This document shows, piece after piece, positions 24,237-32,954 of a DNA stretch of 64,000 nt (the stretch's first letter is position 1; every line of letters begins with the position of its first letter). The notes beneath the pieces are model-generated. The model was not told the origin of the DNA, ran no database searches, and saw only the letters and a list, made by a program, of their open reading frames with translations. Origin of the DNA: Nocardioides sp. NBC_00368 (GTDB lineage: Bacteria; Actinomycetota; Actinomycetes; Propionibacteriales; Nocardioidaceae). The stretch covers positions 4,404,501-4,468,500 of the forward strand of contig NZ_CP107970.1 of NCBI RefSeq assembly GCF_036090055.1, given 5' to 3'. The translations under genes were made by a program, and so were the position numbers.

Positions 24237-24964
24237 GAGCGCGGCGCTGGCAGAGCGCCACCGTGACCGGAAGTCGCGCGGAGACGGCCACGGCCCACAC
24301 CTTGTCCCTGCGGGTCGACGAATGGAGTGGCCACCTGCCCGGGCAGCACGTCGATGTGCGGCTGACCGCCCCGGACGGGTACCAGGCCGTACGCAGCTAC
24401 TCACTCGCAGCGCCGGCCGACGACTGCGTCATCGAGATCACCGTGCAGCGCCTGCCCGGAGGCGAGGTCTCTGCCTTCCTCACCGACATCGCCATGATCG
24501 GCGACGAGCTCGAGGTCCGAGGCCCTCTCGGCAACTGGTTCGTGTGGGATCAGGACGACCCTTCGCCCGTTCTGCTCGTCGCGGGCGGATCGGGCGTCGT
24601 TCCCCTCATGTCCATGATCCGTGCTCGCGATGAAGCCGACATCCAGACACCATTTCACCTCATCCACTCCGTACGAACCCCGCAGGATCGCATCTACGGA
24701 GACGAGCTCACCCGGCTCGCAGCCCAGGCCGGAGGGCCTTCGGTGACGTGGCTGTACACACGCACCGCACCCCCGACCGAGACGCGTCCGCCAGGTCGAC
24801 TCCGCCAGAACGATCTCGACGACGGAAGCAGCCGGACGTCGGGGGCAACGCCGACCTGTTTCATCTGCGGTCCCACCGGTTTCGTCGAAGAAGCGGCGAA
24901 CCACCTGCTCGCAGCCGGGCACCATGCCGACCGGATCCGCACCGAACGTTTCGGCGGCCGGTGA
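24206..24964 (+). CDS. FAD/NAD(P)-dependent ferredoxin reductase-type oxidoreductase
   Basis: The 252-residue FNR-fold protein has FAD site RSYSLAAP, a nucleotide-binding loop GGSGVVPLMSMIR and the C-terminal CGPTGFVEEAANHLL. No [2Fe-2S] domain is attached. Position and overlap suggest it is the electron partner of the molybdopterin enzyme upstream. The extreme N-terminus overlaps the previous gene; a later in-frame start near residue 20 is possible. Confidence 0.88.
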   Translation: MARAAIPGRLGARRWQSATVTGSRAETATAHTLSLRVDEWSGHLPGQHVDVRLTAPDGYQAVRSYSLAAPADDCVIEITVQRLPGGEVSAFLTDIAMIGDELEVRGPLGNWFVWDQDDPSPVLLVAGGSGVVPLMSMIRARDEADIQTPFHLIHSVRTPQDRIYGDELTRLAAQAGGPSVTWLYTRTAPPTETRPPGRLRQNDLDDGSSRTSGATPTCFICGPTGFVEEAANHLLAAGHHADRIRTERFGGR

Positions 24965-25009
24965 GCGACGAGACCACTGCACCACGAGTCATGGAAAGGA
25001 AACCCTGTC

Positions 25010-25288
25010 ATGAGCGAACACCGTGACGGCAACGCGCTAGCAGGACCGCTCGCCGACATCTTCACCGCCGAAGCCACCACCGCCCAGGTGCGGTGCCGAG
25101 CCTGTGGGCTGTCGACGACGCTGGCCCAGCTCGTCGTCTACGGGCCCGAGCCGGGCCTCGTGGGCCGCTGCCCAGGGTGCACCGAATACGTCATCCGCGT
25201 GGCGACGACGCCCTCAGGCACCTGGCTCGACCTCGGCGGAGCCACCTCGTTCCACTTCACATCGACGGTCGACGTTCCGATCCGTTGA
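25010..25288 (+). CDS. DUF6510 zinc-ribbon-like protein
   Basis: The 92-residue protein has two CxxC pairs (VRCRACG near 27-33 and GRCPGCTEY near 54-62), arranged like a zinc ribbon. The family (DUF6510) is typically found with just this pair of molybdopterin and FAD genes, so it probably belongs to the same enzyme system as a redox or assembly factor. AAAGGAAA precedes ATG 25010. Its end overlaps the convergent ltrA gene by 32 bases. Confidence 0.8.
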   Translation: MSEHRDGNALAGPLADIFTAEATTAQVRCRACGLSTTLAQLVVYGPEPGLVGRCPGCTEYVIRVATTPSGTWLDLGGATSFHFTSTVDVPIR

Positions 25289-26525
25289 GAGCGTGCGGGG
25301 CGAGGGCGGCCGCGAGATCGCGGTGCCCGACGAGCTCGAATCCCGCAATGGGAATCACGGCCGCGACCGCGATCACCGCCAGGCCCACGGCGATGGAGAC
25401 GCCCGCTGCGACCAGGACGACGGCCAGGACGGTCACTGCCGAGGTGCCGATGATCAGGCCGACGTGACGACGGTTGCCGCTTCTGACCAGGGTGCTCCAC
25501 TGGGCGTAGAGCATCCAGACGAAGATCACCAGGGGGATCGCGACCGTCAGGATGGTGGGCACGGCCCCGATCTCGGAGTCGTGCTCGAGGCGGAGGGCGG
25601 CGACGTGCAGGCCGGCACCGACGGCCACGATCGCGCCGACGATGACGTGGTGCCCGTAGGACCAGAAGAACACCCGCTCCCGGTGGACTCGGAGGACGAG
25701 TGCTGAGGGGACGGTGAAGTACATCCACCACATCGCGAGCGCGAGCCCGATCCCCGCGGTCGCGGTCACGGCCGCATCGATGCTCCAGCCGGCGGGACCG
25801 TGCACTGTCGCCGACACCGCGGCGATCGTGCCGAGGACGACCTCGCCGAGGGCGACGATGACGAGCAGCCCGTAGCGCTCCGCGACGTGGTCGGCGTTCC
25901 AGGGAGTCCCGCCCTTCCCGCGCTGCGCGATCACCGGCCCGACCGTCTCGATCGCGAGCAGCGCCACCCCGACGACTGCCGCAGCGGGTAGCGGGAGGGC
26001 GGCCGCGACGAGGAACGTCCATCCGGCCTGAGCGAGGGCGATGGTCCAGAAGTACGTCATCAGTGCCGGCCGACGTACCGGATCGTTGCGGGCCGCCCGC
26101 AACCATTGGACGGCCATCGGCACGCGCATCACGACGTAGCCGCCGACCACGATGCCGTAGCCGCCGTCCTCGGCCCCGGCGAGCGGGGCGAACATCTCGG
26201 GCAGACCGAGCGCGACGATGCCGACGCCGACCATCTGCACCATGGTGGTGACCCGGCAGATCCAGTCGTCCTCGTCGTACGCCGATGCGAACCAGGTGTA
26301 GCTGCCCCAGGCCCACGAGATCAGAACGACCCCGAGGCAGAATCCGACGACCCCCACAGCTGGCCGGCCCGCCGCGACGTGGTGCGCCAGCTCGTCGGCC
26401 GCTTGTCCGAAGGCGACGATGAACACCAGGTCGTACAGCAGCTCCAGCGGGGTGGCCGATCGGTGCTGCTCCGTCGGTGAGCGACCCACCAGGCTGCGCC
26501 GACGGTGCGCGAGTGCGCCGGCCAT
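25257..26525 (-). CDS. LtrA-family (low temperature requirement) membrane protein
   Basis: The 422-residue protein has about twelve hydrophobic segments and the LtrA signature ATPLELLYDLVFIVAFGQ near the N-terminus. ERYGLLVIVALGEVVLGT appears mid-protein and FFWSYGHHVIVGAIV later. The biochemical role is unknown; the name comes from a Listeria low-temperature mutant. Its ATG overlaps the stop of the upstream esterase gene (26523-26527), so they are one transcriptional unit. Confidence 0.88.
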   Translation of the reverse strand: MAGALAHRRRSLVGRSPTEQHRSATPLELLYDLVFIVAFGQAADELAHHVAAGRPAVGVVGFCLGVVLISWAWGSYTWFASAYDEDDWICRVTTMVQMVGVGIVALGLPEMFAPLAGAEDGGYGIVVGGYVVMRVPMAVQWLRAARNDPVRRPALMTYFWTIALAQAGWTFLVAAALPLPAAAVVGVALLAIETVGPVIAQRGKGGTPWNADHVAERYGLLVIVALGEVVLGTIAAVSATVHGPAGWSIDAAVTATAGIGLALAMWWMYFTVPSALVLRVHRERVFFWSYGHHVIVGAIVAVGAGLHVAALRLEHDSEIGAVPTILTVAIPLVIFVWMLYAQWSTLVRSGNRRHVGLIIGTSAVTVLAVVLVAAGVSIAVGLAVIAVAAVIPIAGFELVGHRDLAAALAPHALNGSERRPSM

Positions 26526-27523
26526 CAGCTCGTGATCCTCGGGTCTCGGAGTACGCGCGCGAGCCAGTCGCTTCGGGCGGCTCGTGCTGCCTGCGACACC
26601 TGGGCCTGGGGGAAGAGGGCATCGAAACCGTGGAAGCCGCCGGCCCAGACGTGGAGCTCGGCCTGCCCGCCCGCGGCCCAGATGCGGGAGGCGTACGCGA
26701 CGTTCTCGTCGCGGAAGACCTCGGCACTACCCGCGTCGACATAGGTGGTCGGCAGCCCGGCGAGATCCTCGGCGAGTGCAGGCGAGACGTAGCCGGGAAC
26801 GTCGCCGTCGGCGAGGTCGCCGAGGACCGATCGCCAACCGAACTCGTTCGCCTCACGGGACCAGACACCGGGACCCGTGAACTGGCGGCTGGACTCCGTC
26901 GTGTTGCGATGGTCGAGCATGGGGCAGATCAGGACCTGAGCCGCGATCGCCGGACCTCGCCGATCGCGCGCCAGCAGGGTGGTGCCGGCCGCGAGCCCGC
27001 CACCCGCGCTCGTACCGGCAACGATGATCCGAGCGGGATCGATGCCGAGCTCGTCCGCGTGCGAGGCCACCCAGCTGAGGCCGGCATAGCAGTCCTCCAC
27101 GAGCGTCGCCCCCGATGCCTCGGGCGCGAGGCGGTAGCCGACCGACACCACGGTGGCGCCGAAGCTTTCGAGCCAGTCGAGCGGGATGTCGATCTGGGAG
27201 AAGCGGTCACCCATGACCATTCCGCCTCCGTGCACCCAGTAGATGCACGGGGCCGCCGTGCCGGGTTCGCCGCCTCTCGCCGGGGCGAGGATGGTGAGGG
27301 GGAGAGGCGCGCCGTCAAAGCTGGGGACGGTGACGTCGCGTCTGTTCAGATCGTGCCCGGCAAGCGCCACCTCGGCGTCGACGGTCGCGAACGGGCGGAT
27401 CATGGGAAGGTTCTCCGCGCTGAGGGGAGGAACCTCGGGCATGTCGGCGAGCAGGGCGCCGAGCTCCGGATCGAGGTTCGGCCGAGCGGTCGTCATCGTG
27501 GCTGCGTTGTCCATGGCGGTCAC
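26525..27523 (-). CDS. alpha/beta hydrolase, HSL-type esterase
   Basis: The 332-residue protein has the hormone-sensitive-lipase oxyanion motif YWVHGGGMVMGD (near residue 95) and nucleophile GTSAGGGLA. The C-terminal Asp (VDAGSAEVFRDE) and His (WAGGFHGFDAL) complete the triad. It hydrolyses small carboxylic esters; the natural substrate is unknown. GTG 27523 overlaps the previous stop as GTGA; an ATG at 27514 is an alternative start. It belongs to an operon of monooxygenase, esterase and ltrA. Confidence 0.9.
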   Translation of the reverse strand: MTAMDNAATMTTARPNLDPELGALLADMPEVPPLSAENLPMIRPFATVDAEVALAGHDLNRRDVTVPSFDGAPLPLTILAPARGGEPGTAAPCIYWVHGGGMVMGDRFSQIDIPLDWLESFGATVVSVGYRLAPEASGATLVEDCYAGLSWVASHADELGIDPARIIVAGTSAGGGLAAGTTLLARDRRGPAIAAQVLICPMLDHRNTTESSRQFTGPGVWSREANEFGWRSVLGDLADGDVPGYVSPALAEDLAGLPTTYVDAGSAEVFRDENVAYASRIWAAGGQAELHVWAGGFHGFDALFPQAQVSQAARAARSDWLARVLRDPRITS

Positions 27524-27864
27524 CGGCCGGTGGCGGACGGGGACAGGGCCGGGGGAAGGATTGCCTTGCCGCCCAGCGGGACGAAGTCGGCGTACGTCGA
27601 GTCGGCGACGAGCTCTGCGAAGCGGGCGATGTAGCCCTGCGACTCGGGGTCGTCGAAGACGGCGTGGTGCACCTCTTCGCTCACCCAGCCTTCTACGAGG
27701 TGGACCACCTCGGGCTGGGTGGCCGACCGGCTGACCAGGAACACGAGGCAGCCCTCGTGCGCGGAGGGTCCGGCGGTGGGACCGGAGAGCAGGAGCTCGA
27801 CGAGCTCGTCCGCCTTCCCCTCCTTGGCGGTCATGGTGGCCTGGAATCCGTACTCGATGTTCAT
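27520..27864 (-). CDS. YgiN/antibiotic-biosynthesis-monooxygenase-type protein
   Basis: The 114-residue dimeric ferredoxin-like fold protein (ABM domain) shows YGFQATMTAKEGKADELVELL and the central VVHLVEGWVSEEVHHAVFDDPESQGY, recognisable as the quinol monooxygenase YgiN pattern. ATG 27864 gives a normal N-terminus; the longer frame runs into the divergent AraC gene. It is the first gene of the minus-strand operon. Confidence 0.82.
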   Translation of the reverse strand: MNIEYGFQATMTAKEGKADELVELLLSGPTAGPSAHEGCLVFLVSRSATQPEVVHLVEGWVSEEVHHAVFDDPESQGYIARFAELVADSTYADFVPLGGKAILPPALSPSATGR

Positions 27865-27890
27865 CGCTGTCGCCTTTCGGGTGGTGTGCT

Positions 27891-27908
27891 CCGCACCGAT
27901 CGGTGCGG
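27891..27908. promoter_or_regulatory. perfect 18-bp palindrome in the divergent promoter region
   Basis: CCGCACCGATCGGTGCGG reads the same on both strands. It lies 27 bases upstream of the monooxygenase start and about 130 bases before the AraC-type gene, so it is a plausible operator for the operon. AraC proteins usually bind direct repeats, so another regulator is possible. Confidence 0.45.
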
Positions 27909-28041
27909 GGCTTTCGACCCGTTCAGCGAACCAGTCCGGGCTTCCGCGGCGTGAGACCAGACATCGCAGATGATTGCCTGATCCTGCTCGAAGAAGCAGA
28001 ACCAGGCGACGACAGCCAGGTTGGCGACGTACCTTCGTCAG

Positions 28042-28974
28042 GTGACCGACACCCCGCTCGAAGAGCTGCGCCGACGCATCGAGAAGCACGCCCGGCCCGA
28101 CCAGACGACCCCGATCGACGGGATGCTGCTCGCCCGCGCCGATGCGGTGGAGGCACCGTCGACCAACGGTTCCGGTACGGTCTTCGCGCTGATCTCCCAG
28201 GGGCGCAAGCGGATCTCGGTGGGCGATCGCGTCCTCGAGTACGGTCCCGGGCAGTACCTCGTCGCCTCCGTCGACGTCCCGATCACCGGTCACTACAGCG
28301 AGGCCTCTCCGGACCGGCCCGCACTCGGATTCGGACTGGTGCTGCGGCCCGCCGCCATCGCGTCACTGCTGCTGGAGGCGCCACCGGGGGTGGTGGCCGT
28401 ACGGAACAGTGCTGCCCCTCCTGCGATCGGTGTCGCCGACGCCGAGCCCGAGCTGATCGACGCCGTCCTGCGGATGGTGCGCCTCGTCGACCGGCCGCAG
28501 GATCGGGCGGTGCTCGCGCCGATGGCGGAGCGGGAGATCCTCTGGCGACTGCTCACCGGCCCGCTCGGAGCGAACCTCGCGCAGATCGGGGTCGCCGACA
28601 GCTGCACCACTCAGATCAGCCGCGCGGTGCGGTGGATCACCGAGAACTACGCCGAACCGTTCCGCGTCGACGAGCTCGCCGGCAGCTGCGGGCTCAGCGT
28701 CTCCGCCTTCCACCGCAAGTTCCAGGGCATCACGGCGCTCAGCCCGATCCAGTTCCAGAAGCAGATCCGGCTCCACCAGGCACGACTGCTCCTGGTCTCG
28801 GGAGCCGACGACGTCGCGACGGTCGCCCACCGCGTCGGCTACGACAGCGCCACCCAGTTCAACCGCGAGTACCGCCGTCGCTACGGCGAGGCCCCCGGTC
28901 GCGACACCAGCCGACTGCGGAGTGGGACGGAGATCGACGACACCGACGATCTCCTCGCTGGTCGCCCTCGTTAG
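28042..28974 (+). CDS. AraC-family transcriptional regulator
   Basis: The protein is about 310 residues. Its N-terminal cupin (AraC_N type: TVFALISQGRKRISVGDRVLEYGPGQYL) and two C-terminal HTH motifs (VDELAGSCGLSVSAFHRKF and DVATVAHRVGYDSATQFNREYRRRYG) are clear. GTG 28042 (MTDTPLEELR) is preferred to TTG 28021. It is divergent from the monooxygenase-esterase-ltrA operon, its likely target. The 3' end overlaps the GNAT gene by 4 bases. Confidence 0.87.
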   Translation: MTDTPLEELRRRIEKHARPDQTTPIDGMLLARADAVEAPSTNGSGTVFALISQGRKRISVGDRVLEYGPGQYLVASVDVPITGHYSEASPDRPALGFGLVLRPAAIASLLLEAPPGVVAVRNSAAPPAIGVADAEPELIDAVLRMVRLVDRPQDRAVLAPMAEREILWRLLTGPLGANLAQIGVADSCTTQISRAVRWITENYAEPFRVDELAGSCGLSVSAFHRKFQGITALSPIQFQKQIRLHQARLLLVSGADDVATVAHRVGYDSATQFNREYRRRYGEAPGRDTSRLRSGTEIDDTDDLLAGRPR

Positions 28975-29459
28975 GTCGGTCTACCCCACTCGGAAGGCTT
29001 CGCTATCGTCAGATCGAGAGACCACGTCACGACGCGATCGCCGTCGTCGTACTCCCATGGCTCGGAGACAGCGGCGAAGCCTGCACGCTCGTAGAGCGCG
29101 ATGGCGCGTACGTTCGTCTCCCTGACATCGAGCTCGATGGACTGGAACCCGGCATCCCGCGCACGGTCGGCGGCGTCGGCGACCAAGGCCGCGCCCAAGC
29201 CGCGCGAACCGACCGAGGGGTCGACGCAGAGCCGGGACAGCAGCGCGACGCCGGTCTTCCTGGTGAGAGTGAGCGCGAAGCCGTCAGGAGCTGACCCGAC
29301 GACGGCGAAGCGTACGGTCGGCTCCGCGAACGCCACTCGCGCTCGCCGCGCAGCCTCGGCGGCGGCGTCCGACCCGTCTCGGGCGGCGATCACCCGTGTC
29401 CACAGATCGACGCAGTGAGTCACGTCGCCGATGGACCCGCTGCGGATCGAGAAACTCAT
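28971..29459 (-). CDS. GNAT-family N-acetyltransferase
   Basis: The 162-residue protein has the acetyl-CoA pyrophosphate loop in LCVDPSVGSRGLGAALV and the C-terminal ALYERAGFAAVSE strand. ATG 29459 gives the usual start at the first beta strand; the longer frame adds a non-conserved leader. The substrate is unknown. Confidence 0.88.
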   Translation of the reverse strand: MSFSIRSGSIGDVTHCVDLWTRVIAARDGSDAAAEAARRARVAFAEPTVRFAVVGSAPDGFALTLTRKTGVALLSRLCVDPSVGSRGLGAALVADAADRARDAGFQSIELDVRETNVRAIALYERAGFAAVSEPWEYDDGDRVVTWSLDLTIAKPSEWGRPT

Positions 29460-29565
29460 GCGCCCAAGTGTCGCTGGTGGGGTGGCCACGCACGAGCGTG
29501 CGCCGGCGTGAGCGCCCCTGCACGTGGGAGGAGGGCGCTCACGCCGGCGCGGCGTGGGACCAGGG

Positions 29566-32500
29566 TCAGTCGGTGAGGTCCTTCACCTGGACGTTGCGGT
29601 AGTAGACGGTCTCACCTCCGCCGTGGTTCTGCATGCCGACGAAGCCGGCGAGGTCGCGGGCGGGGTCGGTGCTGGTGAAGTCGTTCACCAGGGTCCCGTT
29701 GAGGAAGATCTTGACGGTCGAGCCCTCGACGCGGATGTCGTACGAGTTCCACGACCCGACCGGCTTGAGGGCGGCCGCGACGGCCTCCGGGTCGGCTCCC
29801 TGGAAGGTGTAGATGGCACCGGTGGTCCGGTCCGGGGCGTCGCTGGCGTCGATCTGGACCTCGTAGCCCTGGTTCACCGCGACCCACGGGTCGTTGCCGG
29901 GGTTGGGGAAGCCGATGAAGACGCCGCCGTTGTCGTCGCGGAGCAGCTTCCAGTCGAGCTTCAGGCTGTACTCGCTGAACTCCTGCTCGGCGTACCACAG
30001 CAGGCCCAGACCGTTGGTCGTACGCAGCGAGCAGTCGTCCTGCCGACCGAACGAGCCCGGGCCGGCCATCCGCCACGAGGCCAGGGAGGCCAGGGTTCCG
30101 TCGAAGAGCGACGTGTAGCCCGGGGCGGGTCGCTTCGGCGTACAGACGTCTTCGCCGCCGCCGACCTTGAGCACATCGAAGTTGACGTTCCCCTCATCAC
30201 CTTCCTCATAGCGAAGGGTGATCCGGTTGACGCCGGCCTTCAGCCTCATCGGCCGGGTCGCGGTGCCCCAGGTCTGCCAGTCGCCCGTGGACTCCAGCGC
30301 CCACGGGTCGACCTCGGTGCCGTTGAGGTAGACCGAGACCCGCTTCGTGCCGGGCGCCGGGTCGGGGCCGTTGGCGTAGCGCAGCCGGACCGGGTACGTC
30401 CCGGCGCGAGCGACCTTCGCGTCGAAGGTGACCGAGGCGCCGACGGTGCCGAAGCCGTCCACGAACCCGGAGCCGGAGTAGCCGTTGTGCTCGACCGCGA
30501 CGTTGGCGCTGCCCTTCAGGGTCGCCTGCTCGGCCTCGAGATAACCCCGGTCGGCCGGCGACTCGTAGCCGGGAATCGAGTTGAGCGTGTACCACGCCTC
30601 GGTGTTCCACAGCTCCTTCCCGCCCTCGCTGGTGAACGGCCGCGGCGAGCGCAGGTGCACGACCCGGCCCTCCTCCAGGCCGTCGACGGTGAGCTTCACC
30701 GAGGTGCGGTCGGCGGACACCTCGGCGCCAGAGACGAACAGGGGACGCTCGTCGACCTTCGGGCCGCCGTACGTCGGCCGCGGCGCGTAGCGCCAGTGGG
30801 TCATCCGGAACGCGGCGTTCGGGTCCGCGGCGATCTTCTCGACCGTCTCCTGCGACAGTGGCTTCGTGTAGCGGATCTCGAAGCCGTTCCTGGTGGCGCG
30901 CATCTGGTGCATGTCGAACGCCGAGCCGTCGGCCGGGCTCATCCGCTGCAGGCCGTAGCGGAGCTTGCCCGGCTCGCTCCAGTTGCCGGCCTCGCCGATG
31001 CCGCCGACGTAGATCGACCCGTCGGGGCCGAGCAGGGTGCGGTTCACGCCCGCCTCGAGACCGGCGGACCAGCGGAAGACAGCGCCCTGGTACTCGCCCT
31101 CGACCTTCTCCAGGAAGCCGCGCTGCAGGCCGCCGTAGGTGACGTCGCCGAAGATCATCTGACCGGCGTACGCGCCCTTCTCCAGCATCATCGGGCTGCT
31201 CGGGGAGTTGCCGATCTCGTTCTGCGGCACCCACAGGGCCGGGCCGGTGACCGGCTTCTCGTCGAACGGGCCGGCCGGGTTGGTGTAGTGGTTGAAGAAC
31301 CTGCCGGGCTTGACGTGCACCAGCTTGGAGCTGGGCAGCCAGGCGCCCTGGTTGTCCATCACGAACAGGTCGCCGCCGGGTCCGCGCATCATCCCGTTGG
31401 GCGTACGCAGCCCGCCCGCGACGTAGGTGACCTCACCGGTCTTGCGGGAGATCTTCAGCGTCGTGCCGCGGTTGCGTGCCGGCTGCGGGTCGGTGGTCGC
31501 GCCGCCGAAGTTGATGGCGACGGAGAGGTTGACGTAGAAGTTCTCCTCGTCGTGGAGGAGGCCGAAGGCGAACTCGTGGAAGTTCTCACCGAAGGGCCAC
31601 TCCGCCACCTTCCGGCGGCTGTCGTAGAAGCCGTCCCCATCGGGGTCGGTCAGCTCGGTGAGCTGGTCGCGCTCGGAGACGAAGATCGACTCGCCGATGA
31701 CGGCCACGCCCATCGGGTTGAACAGGTCGGTCGCGACCTTCTCCACCTCGACGTCCTCGGGTCCGCCGGCGGTGCGGGCGTTGCTGAGGAAGAAGATCTC
31801 GCCCGGCTCGGGGTTCTCCACCCAGCCCGACGGGCTCACCGACCCGGAGGTCACCACGGCCAGCCGGCCGTCCGGCGCCCAGTCCAGCGCGGACACCATC
31901 GGCTCGAAGCCCTCCGGCCGCAGGTCGGTCAGGTCGTACCCCGGGTGGACGCTGTCCAGCTGCATCCCGTCGCCGGCGGTGTCGTTCTGGCCCTCGCAGT
32001 ACTTCGTGCCCGGCGCGGTCACCCGCACCACCCCGGCCTCGGTGCTCAGGACGTCGGTCGGCACCAGCGAGAAGTCACCGGCGCCCGGCGGACGCCACTG
32101 CAGGCGCAGCACCTCGCCGCCGCCGTTCTCGAAGTGCTCCACGCGCAGGTCGTGGTAGCCCTCGCTCAGGCTGACGGAACCGTCCTTGGCGGTCTCCCCG
32201 TGCAGACCGTCGTGGTTGATGACCTCCGAGTCGTCGATGACCAGCCGGGAGCCGTCGTCGCTGATCAACCGGAAGTCGTACGTCCCGGCAGCATCGATGC
32301 GCAGGTTGGCCAGGGCGTGCGAGATGAACCGCTCGGCGAGGCCGAAGTCCTCCGGCGAGTCGTAGTCGATGACCGAGGTGAGCTTGTCGACGTTGGGCGT
32401 CTGGCCCGCTCGCAGCGTGCACAGCTGCTCGATCGGGCGGCTCATGTCATAGGTGCGCAGCGTGACGCCGGGCTCCTGTGGTGGCAGCTCCGCCTCCTCC

Positions 32501-32595
32501 GCGGCGGCCGCGGGGCCGCTGCCGATCAGCGCGGCCACGACTGACAGACCGACTAGTGGGCCAAGCACGGCCCTGGACGGGGGGACATGGATCAT
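29566..32595 (-). CDS. secreted multidomain carbohydrate-active protein (PA14, beta-propeller, CBM, DUF1080)
   Basis: The 1009-residue protein has a Sec signal ending near PAAAAEEAE (about residue 35). Next comes a PA14-like domain (about 60-165: FRLISDDGSRLVIDD). A six-bladed glucose/sorbosone-dehydrogenase-like propeller spans about 210-600 (DGRLAVVTSGSVS, GGLRTPNGMMRGPGGDLFV). A CBM6/35-like module follows at about 685-815 (YLEAEQATLKGSANVAVEHN). A C-terminal 3-keto-disaccharide hydrolase/DUF1080 domain spans about 825-1009 (WKLLRDDNGGVFIGFPNPG). ATG 32595 follows GCGGAGG; the longer frame lacks a site. The order suggests an exported glycan oxidase or lyase acting on plant or microbial sugars. 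Confidence 0.87.
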   Translation of the reverse strand: MIHVPPSRAVLGPLVGLSVVAALIGSGPAAAAEEAELPPQEPGVTLRTYDMSRPIEQLCTLRAGQTPNVDKLTSVIDYDSPEDFGLAERFISHALANLRIDAAGTYDFRLISDDGSRLVIDDSEVINHDGLHGETAKDGSVSLSEGYHDLRVEHFENGGGEVLRLQWRPPGAGDFSLVPTDVLSTEAGVVRVTAPGTKYCEGQNDTAGDGMQLDSVHPGYDLTDLRPEGFEPMVSALDWAPDGRLAVVTSGSVSPSGWVENPEPGEIFFLSNARTAGGPEDVEVEKVATDLFNPMGVAVIGESIFVSERDQLTELTDPDGDGFYDSRRKVAEWPFGENFHEFAFGLLHDEENFYVNLSVAINFGGATTDPQPARNRGTTLKISRKTGEVTYVAGGLRTPNGMMRGPGGDLFVMDNQGAWLPSSKLVHVKPGRFFNHYTNPAGPFDEKPVTGPALWVPQNEIGNSPSSPMMLEKGAYAGQMIFGDVTYGGLQRGFLEKVEGEYQGAVFRWSAGLEAGVNRTLLGPDGSIYVGGIGEAGNWSEPGKLRYGLQRMSPADGSAFDMHQMRATRNGFEIRYTKPLSQETVEKIAADPNAAFRMTHWRYAPRPTYGGPKVDERPLFVSGAEVSADRTSVKLTVDGLEEGRVVHLRSPRPFTSEGGKELWNTEAWYTLNSIPGYESPADRGYLEAEQATLKGSANVAVEHNGYSGSGFVDGFGTVGASVTFDAKVARAGTYPVRLRYANGPDPAPGTKRVSVYLNGTEVDPWALESTGDWQTWGTATRPMRLKAGVNRITLRYEEGDEGNVNFDVLKVGGGEDVCTPKRPAPGYTSLFDGTLASLASWRMAGPGSFGRQDDCSLRTTNGLGLLWYAEQEFSEYSLKLDWKLLRDDNGGVFIGFPNPGNDPWVAVNQGYEVQIDASDAPDRTTGAIYTFQGADPEAVAAALKPVGSWNSYDIRVEGSTVKIFLNGTLVNDFTSTDPARDLAGFVGMQNHGGGETVYYRNVQVKDLTD

Positions 32596-32633
32596 GGGGG
32601 CCTCCGCTAGAGATGTGGCGTGAGTCACATCAG

Positions 32634-32690
32634 AAGGTAGGGATCCCGTGAGACTTCGTCAAGAAGTTTTGGAACTTTCGCAAGTAAGTT
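32634..32690 (-). promoter_or_regulatory. promoter and inverted repeats for the multidomain secreted protein
   Basis: On the minus strand TTGACG (32662-32657) and TACCTT (32639-32634) are separated by 17 bases, a good sigma-A-type promoter. Immediately upstream lie AAGTT-TTGG-AACTT (32664-32677) and ACTT-TCGC-AAGT (32674-32685), overlapping inverted repeats of the kind bound by sugar-responsive LacI or ROK repressors. No regulator gene is adjacent. Confidence 0.6.
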
Positions 32691-32774
32691 GGAAATGTGC
32701 GGAGGCGACGACTTTGCGGTTCAGGGCGTCGCCTCGAAGAGCCGGTCGAGGTGCTGGTCGACGGCCGCGAGCCG

Positions 32775-32933
32775 CTACGAACCGCCGGCGGGGCCGCCAC
32801 TGATCACGATGCCGCGCGACCCCGGCCGCATGGGCTGACCGGCGTAGATCGCGTACCGCCCGGGCTCAGCAGGCGGCGCCCACCGACGATCGGCGAAGCC
32901 GTCGGTGGCGGCTCTTCCGGCGCGGTTGGGCAT
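32775..32933 (-). other. 52-codon open frame and possible coding remnant
   Basis: A minus-strand frame from ATG 32933 to TAG 32775 encodes 52 residues ending RGIVISGGPAGGS. After the TAG the same frame continues with protein-like RLAAVDQHLDRLFEATP to a second stop near 32720. This could be the 3' end of a decayed gene split by a stop codon, or chance. No ribosome site is obvious. The surrounding space 32691-32954 holds nothing else I can call. Confidence 0.25.
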
Positions 32934-32954
32934 CGACCGGCACCAGCAGGCCCG

